The notes under the pieces: generated by a model
Seen by the model: the letters and a program-made list of their open reading frames with translations, nothing else
Told to the model about the DNA's origin: nothing
Database searches by the model: none
Shown here: positions 61,442-64,000 of the stretch, piece by piece
How positions within the stretch are numbered: the stretch's first letter is position 1
How the letters are laid out: every line of letters starts with the position of its first letter
Made by a program: the position numbers and the translations under genes
Assembly (NCBI RefSeq): GCF_013761175.1
Contig: NZ_JACDUR010000003.1
Span: forward strand, 1,027,896-1,091,895
DNA length: 64,000 nt
Direction: 5' to 3'
Origin: Nonomuraea soli
GTDB lineage: Bacteria > Actinomycetota > Actinomycetes > Streptosporangiales > Streptosporangiaceae

Positions 61442-62550
61442 CGCAGCCCCAGCGTCGCCAGCCATCGCCGGTCGCCCCCCTCCACGGTGAGCAGGGCGGC
61501 CAGCACGCCGCCTGCGCCGTTCATCAGTGACCAGTCGGTGGCCGCCAGCTCGGCGACCTCCTCGTGGCGGTCGAGCAGGTAGCCGGTCAGGTGTGTGGCG
61601 AGTGCTTGCGCCCCGCCGAGCGGAGTGTGCCTGGCGAAGGCGTCGAAGATCAGCAGGGTGCCGGCGGCCCCGTGGCAGAGAGCCAGATTCCGCAGGTCCC
61701 GATCGTCGTAGGCGGTGACGAAGGAGGCCGCCGCTTCGAGCGCGAAGGCGGCCAGTTCGGGATCGCCGAGGATGCGGGCCGTCTCCCACATCACCCAGGC
61801 GTTGCTCGGACAGCCGTAGCACCAGGCCTGCAGCGGGCGGCTCGGGAGCTCGACGCCGATGGCGTGCGGCCAGGCATAGACGCCGCGGCCGTCGGGACGG
61901 CACTCGGCGACGAGGCGTCCGGCGAGGCGGGCCAGGGTGGTGGCCAGGTCGTCGCTCAGCCCGTCGGCTTCGGCCGCGGCACACAGGGCGATCATGATCC
62001 CGGGCAGGCCGTGGGCCAGGCCGAGGTTGACGTGGCCGATGTTCCACCGGCGAGGGTGATCGTTCTGGTGCTCGCCCACCCGCAGCCGTACGAGGTCCGG
62101 CGTGGCGCAGAGCCGGAGCAGATGGCCGGTCAAGGGCGCGCGGGCCGTGGCGGGCACCCCCGGATCGGCGGCCAGCGCGACCAGGATGCCCGACGGACCC
62201 ACGATCAGGTCGTAGTCCGGCCAGCCGACCTCGCTGTCCCGCCAGGTCGTGGCGGCCAGCTGCGCGATCAGCGCCTGGCGTTGCGCGCCGACGGGTCCGG
62301 TGAGCTTGGGCCAGGTGGACGCGGCGATCCGCAGGGCGAGCAGGCGTTCGGCGGAGCCGCCGAAGAGGCCCAGCCCTCGGGGTGCCTGCTTCAGCCCGCG
62401 CAACCAGGAGGTCAGGGCGCGAGTGGTGTCCGGCCCGTCCAGGGCTCCGGCGACGACCGCCATGGCCGCGTCGGGGGCCGCCTGCGGGAGCTCGCCCAGC
62501 AGCCGTCCGAGGCGCGCCAGGCTGGGTGATCGTTCCTTCACGTGGGGCAT
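61438..62550 (-). CDS. lanC: Lanthionine synthetase C-family cyclase (LanC)
   Basis: A 370-residue alpha-toroid protein. The zinc ligands are Cys244 in WCYGC and Cys292-His293 in LCHGAAG, spaced as in NisC. GLAHGLPG (His180) supplies the other conserved catalytic His region. It should add cysteine thiols to dehydrated Ser/Thr to form (methyl)lanthionines. Stand-alone LanC next to a LanB-like gene indicates a class I pathway. It lies directly after the array of precursor-like peptides and before two exporters. Confidence 0.92.
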   Translation of the reverse strand: MPHVKERSPSLARLGRLLGELPQAAPDAAMAVVAGALDGPDTTRALTSWLRGLKQAPRGLGLFGGSAERLLALRIAASTWPKLTGPVGAQRQALIAQLAATTWRDSEVGWPDYDLIVGPSGILVALAADPGVPATARAPLTGHLLRLCATPDLVRLRVGEHQNDHPRRWNIGHVNLGLAHGLPGIMIALCAAAEADGLSDDLATTLARLAGRLVAECRPDGRGVYAWPHAIGVELPSRPLQAWCYGCPSNAWVMWETARILGDPELAAFALEAAASFVTAYDDRDLRNLALCHGAAGTLLIFDAFARHTPLGGAQALATHLTGYLLDRHEEVAELAATDWSLMNGAGGVLAALLTVEGGDRRWLATLGLR

Positions 62551-62568
62551 GGAGGGCCTTTCGCCAGA

Positions 62569-62601
62569 GGATGGCGGCGCACAGGGCGTGCGCCGCCATC
62601 C
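62569..62601 (-). terminator. Hairpin between the precursor array and lanC
   Basis: A perfect 14-bp stem (GGATGGCGGCGCAC / GTGCGCCGCCATCC) with a 5-base loop lies between the last small peptide gene and lanC. No T-run. It probably limits read-through so that precursors are made in excess over enzymes. Confidence 0.7.
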
Positions 62602-62660
62602 CTTTCCCGGTGAATCAGGGACGGAGAGGGGGGTGGCGTCCCTTGGGTGAACTCGGCTGC

Positions 62661-62807
62661 TCAGATCAGCGAGGCGCGGTCCGGAGGCAACTGCTTCCGC
62701 ACCACCACCAGCTCGGGTTCCACCGGCGTCGCGGCGTGGATCTCCAGGTCGTCGACGAGCTCGTCGACACGTTCCTGTCCCGGCTCGGGCACGGTGTTCG
62801 CGGACAC
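62661..62807 (-). CDS. Precursor-like peptide 1, cysteine-free
   Basis: A 48-residue ORF starting at GTG 62807. It shares the leader of its neighbours (VPEPGQERVDELVDDLEIHA) but its C-terminal part (TPVEPELVVVRK, then QLPPDRASLI) contains no Cys and only one Ser. It cannot form lanthionine rings by itself. It may be a degenerate precursor, a substrate for dehydration only, or a leader-like helper peptide. No strong ribosome site is seen before the GTG. Confidence 0.65.
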   Translation of the reverse strand: MSANTVPEPGQERVDELVDDLEIHAATPVEPELVVVRKQLPPDRASLI

Positions 62808-62823
62808 GTGAGCCCTCGCCGGA

Positions 62824-62958
62824 TCAGCAGTTGCAGGTGTTGGTGACCTGGCAGTCCTCGGTGACCGTGCCGCCTTCGCGGACGGCGTGGACCTCGAGGT
62901 CGTCGATGAGCTCCTCGACCTGGTCCTGGGCGGGCTCGGGAGTGGTGTTCTCAGACAT
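62824..62958 (-). CDS. lanA: Lanthipeptide-type precursor peptide 2
   Basis: A 44-residue ORF, ATG at 62958 with AAAGGAA upstream. The leader contains VEELIDDLEVHAVRE and the core is GGTVTEDCQVTNTCNC, with three Cys and four Thr. It is nearly a copy of peptide 3. The Thr-rich, Cys-paired core and the adjacent LanB/LanC genes mark it as a class I lanthipeptide-type precursor; ring pattern unknown. Confidence 0.85.
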   Translation of the reverse strand: MSENTTPEPAQDQVEELIDDLEVHAVREGGTVTEDCQVTNTCNC

Positions 62959-62977
62959 AACGGGTTCCTTTCGGTGT

Positions 62978-63112
62978 TCAGCAGTTGCAGGTGCTGGTGA
63001 GGTTGCAGTCCTCGGTGACCGTGCCGCCCTCGCGGACGGCGTGGACCTCGAGGTCGTCGATGAGCTCCTCGACCTTGTCCTGGCCGGGCTCGGGAGTCGT
63101 GTTCTCGGACAT
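62978..63112 (-). CDS. lanA: Lanthipeptide-type precursor peptide 3
   Basis: A 44-residue ORF, ATG at 63112 preceded by AAAGGAAA. The leader is the same as in peptide 2 (VEELIDDLEVHAVRE), and the core is GGTVTEDCNLTSTCNC, differing from peptide 2 at three core positions. The 154-bp unit including the ribosome site is tandemly duplicated with peptide 2, which suggests recent amplification. Confidence 0.85.
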   Translation of the reverse strand: MSENTTPEPGQDKVEELIDDLEVHAVREGGTVTEDCNLTSTCNC

Positions 63113-63158
63113 GAAAGGTTTCCTTTCGGTTGCGGGGTGTCGAGGGTGGCTTGGGTGG

Positions 63159-63287
63159 CTAGCCGCAGTCCCAGGTGAGGGCGGTGCAGTCCTCGGTGAA
63201 GGCGGACGCGACGGGCAGGGCGGCGTGGGTCTCGAGGTCGTCGATGAGCTCCTCGACCCCGGTGCCGGGCTCGGGATTGTCTGACAT
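63159..63287 (-). CDS. lanA: Lanthipeptide-type precursor peptide 4
   Basis: A 42-residue ORF, ATG at 63287 with GGCGGAA upstream. It keeps the VEELIDDLETHA leader motif but the core is distinct: ASAFTEDCTALTWDCG, with two Cys, three Thr and one Ser. T-x2-C (TEDC) recurs at the same place as in peptides 2 and 3. The TAG stop at 63159 ends the core one residue after the last Cys. Confidence 0.85.
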   Translation of the reverse strand: MSDNPEPGTGVEELIDDLETHAALPVASAFTEDCTALTWDCG

Positions 63288-63300
63288 GGTTCCGCCCTTC

Positions 63301-63438
63301 TCAGCCCGGCTCGCAGCCCAGGATGGTGACGCACCAGTCGACGGACAGTGATCCGCCCTCGCGGACCGCGTGGACTTCGAGGTCGTCGATCAGTTCGTCG
63401 ACGTGGTCCTCGGGCTCGGGTGCGGGGGTGTCTGACAT
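63301..63438 (-). CDS. lanA: Lanthipeptide-type precursor peptide 5
   Basis: A 45-residue ORF, ATG at 63438 with AAAGGA upstream. The leader has VDELIDDLEVHAVRE, and the core is GGSLSVDWCVTILGCEPG with two Cys, two Ser and one Thr. It is more hydrophobic than the other cores. S-x3-C and T-x3-C pairings are possible. Confidence 0.85.
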   Translation of the reverse strand: MSDTPAPEPEDHVDELIDDLEVHAVREGGSLSVDWCVTILGCEPG

Positions 63439-63455
63439 GACGCGGGTCCTTTCGT

Positions 63456-63566
63456 CTAGCCGAAGGGGCAGATCTGGGTGCAGTGGATGGAGGCTTCCTC
63501 GACGGCCGGGGAAGAGTGCAGCTCCAGGTCGTCGATGAGGTCGTCGACCTCGTTGGGCTCGGGCAT
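63456..63566 (-). CDS. lanA: Lanthipeptide-type precursor peptide 6, in frame with the LanB-like gene
   Basis: A 36-residue unit beginning at ATG 63566, with AGGAGG seven bases upstream. The leader is short (MPEPNEVDDLIDDLELHS) and the core is SPAVEEASIHCTQICPFG with two Cys. The reading frame is open upstream into the LanB-like gene, so the peptide could be made by internal initiation, as a C-terminal extension of the enzyme, or both. Confidence 0.7.
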   Translation of the reverse strand: MPEPNEVDDLIDDLELHSSPAVEEASIHCTQICPFG

Positions 63567-64000
63567 CAAAGGCCTCCTAGGCGATTGCGCTGACACGGCT
63601 CGGGCGGCCAGGGCCTGGGGGGAGAGGTCGTACGGCAGGCGGATCATGAGCTCGGCGGCGACCGGGTCGGTGGCGGCGCGGACGGGGAGCTCGTCGGGGG
63701 CGGGGATCATCTCGGTGATGATCAGGCGCTGAGGGTCGTCGGACTTGGCCAGGGCCTTGAGCATCTGGTCGAGGACGCGGGGGGCGCGGACGCTCTCCAG
63801 GTCGCACCCGACCGGCTGCGTGCCGTACCGGTGATAGGAGAGGAAGACCCAGCGGGGCAGGCCGAGTTCGGCGCGCAGCCGGTCGAGGGCGCGCAGTTCG
63901 GACAGGTCGCCACCGCCGAGGAAGGAGAGCCGGGCGGGGTCGAGGGACCACTGCGCGGGGGAGACGACGAGGGTACCCGCCACGGTGATCCGGGGGACGA
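63456..64000 (-). CDS. lanB: LanB-like lantibiotic dehydratase, C-terminal part (gene continues beyond the window)
   Basis: About 145 residues before the peptide-6 start resemble the C-terminal end of the LanB glutamylation domain: RITVAGTLVVSPAQWSLDPARL, GLPRWVFLSYHRYG, LESVRAPRVLDQML and LIITEMIPAPDELPV. LanB proteins dehydrate Ser/Thr using glutamyl-tRNA. The frame has no stop before peptide 6 and ends at 63456. In the neighbouring frame a TAG at 63577-63579 would end the protein right at the AGGAGG site, the usual arrangement. A one-base change in the six-G run at 63617-63622 would switch between the two, so a true fusion, programmed frameshift or sequencing error are all possible. Confidence 0.65.
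   Translation of the reverse strand, partial: VPRITVAGTLVVSPAQWSLDPARLSFLGGGDLSELRALDRLRAELGLPRWVFLSYHRYGTQPVGCDLESVRAPRVLDQMLKALAKSDDPQRLIITEMIPAPDELPVRAATDPVAAELMIRLPYDLSPQALAARAVSAQSPRRPLMPEPNEVDDLIDDLELHSSPAVEEASIHCTQICPFG

Noticed and set aside
59648-62599. A 983-codon frame joining the ABC exporter with the lanC region
   Set aside because: Upstream of 61441 it is a shadow frame of lanC with Arg/Pro/Gly-biased composition; the exporter starts at ATG 61441.
62824-63438. CRISPR-like array
   Set aside because: The regular repeats are translated peptide genes with ribosome sites and stops; units differ in length and the repeated part is the leader coding sequence.

Overview
The window comes from a GC-rich actinobacterium. 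Codon use, frequent GTG/TTG starts, 4-bp ATGA/GTGA gene overlaps and the gene families (LuxR/NarL two-component systems, I36-domain secreted proteins, ram-like lanthipeptide genes) suggest a filamentous member such as the Streptosporangiaceae/Nonomuraea group. That placement is inference. No rRNA, tRNA, insertion sequence, prophage or CRISPR array was seen.

Layout. (1) 1-7666: one + strand operon for catabolism of kynurenine/3-hydroxyanthranilate: a truncated decarboxylase, a deaminase, 3-hydroxyanthranilate dioxygenase, ACMS decarboxylase, a complete branched-chain-amino-acid-type ABC importer and kynureninase. (2) 7639-15319: secreted, membrane and small regulatory genes, including an FKBP-like lipoprotein, a NERD-kinase fusion and a DJ-1/MarR pair behind a long inverted repeat. 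(3) 15413-23861: a ram-like class III lanthipeptide cluster. It holds an orphan response regulator, a prolyl oligopeptidase, two half-ABC exporters, a 43-residue precursor and a LanKC synthetase. (4) 26872-30084: a cst-like persulfide-detoxification locus (CstR-type repressor, TSUP permease, membrane rhodanese, persulfide dioxygenase-rhodanese fusion) with three matching operators. (5) 30165-47083: stress, transport and regulatory genes, several arranged as regulator/target pairs with visible palindromes, and one decayed sigma-factor gene. (6) 47123-49893: three secreted cell-wall proteins, two of which share an almost identical I36 module. (7) 50072-57730: TetR pair, acetyltransferase, secreted proteins, hydrolase and a two-component system. 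(8) 57841-64000: a second lanthipeptide-type cluster with two ABC exporters, a LanC cyclase, six tandem short precursor-like peptides and the C-terminal end of a LanB-like dehydratase that runs off the window.

How the parts work together. The kynurenine operon couples uptake of an aromatic amino-acid-like substrate to cleavage of the kynurenine side chain, ring opening, decarboxylation and deamination. In the class III cluster, LanKC should phosphorylate, dehydrate and cyclise the 43-residue precursor, the POP-type peptidase is a candidate leader protease, and the ABC pair, whose motifs predict one active and one degenerate ATP site, should export the product. In the right-hand cluster the LanB/LanC pair would act on several peptides that share an ELIDDLE-H-A leader but differ in Cys/Thr-rich cores. 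One peptide has no cysteine, and one is in frame with the LanB 3' end. This multi-precursor array is the most promising undescribed system in the window.
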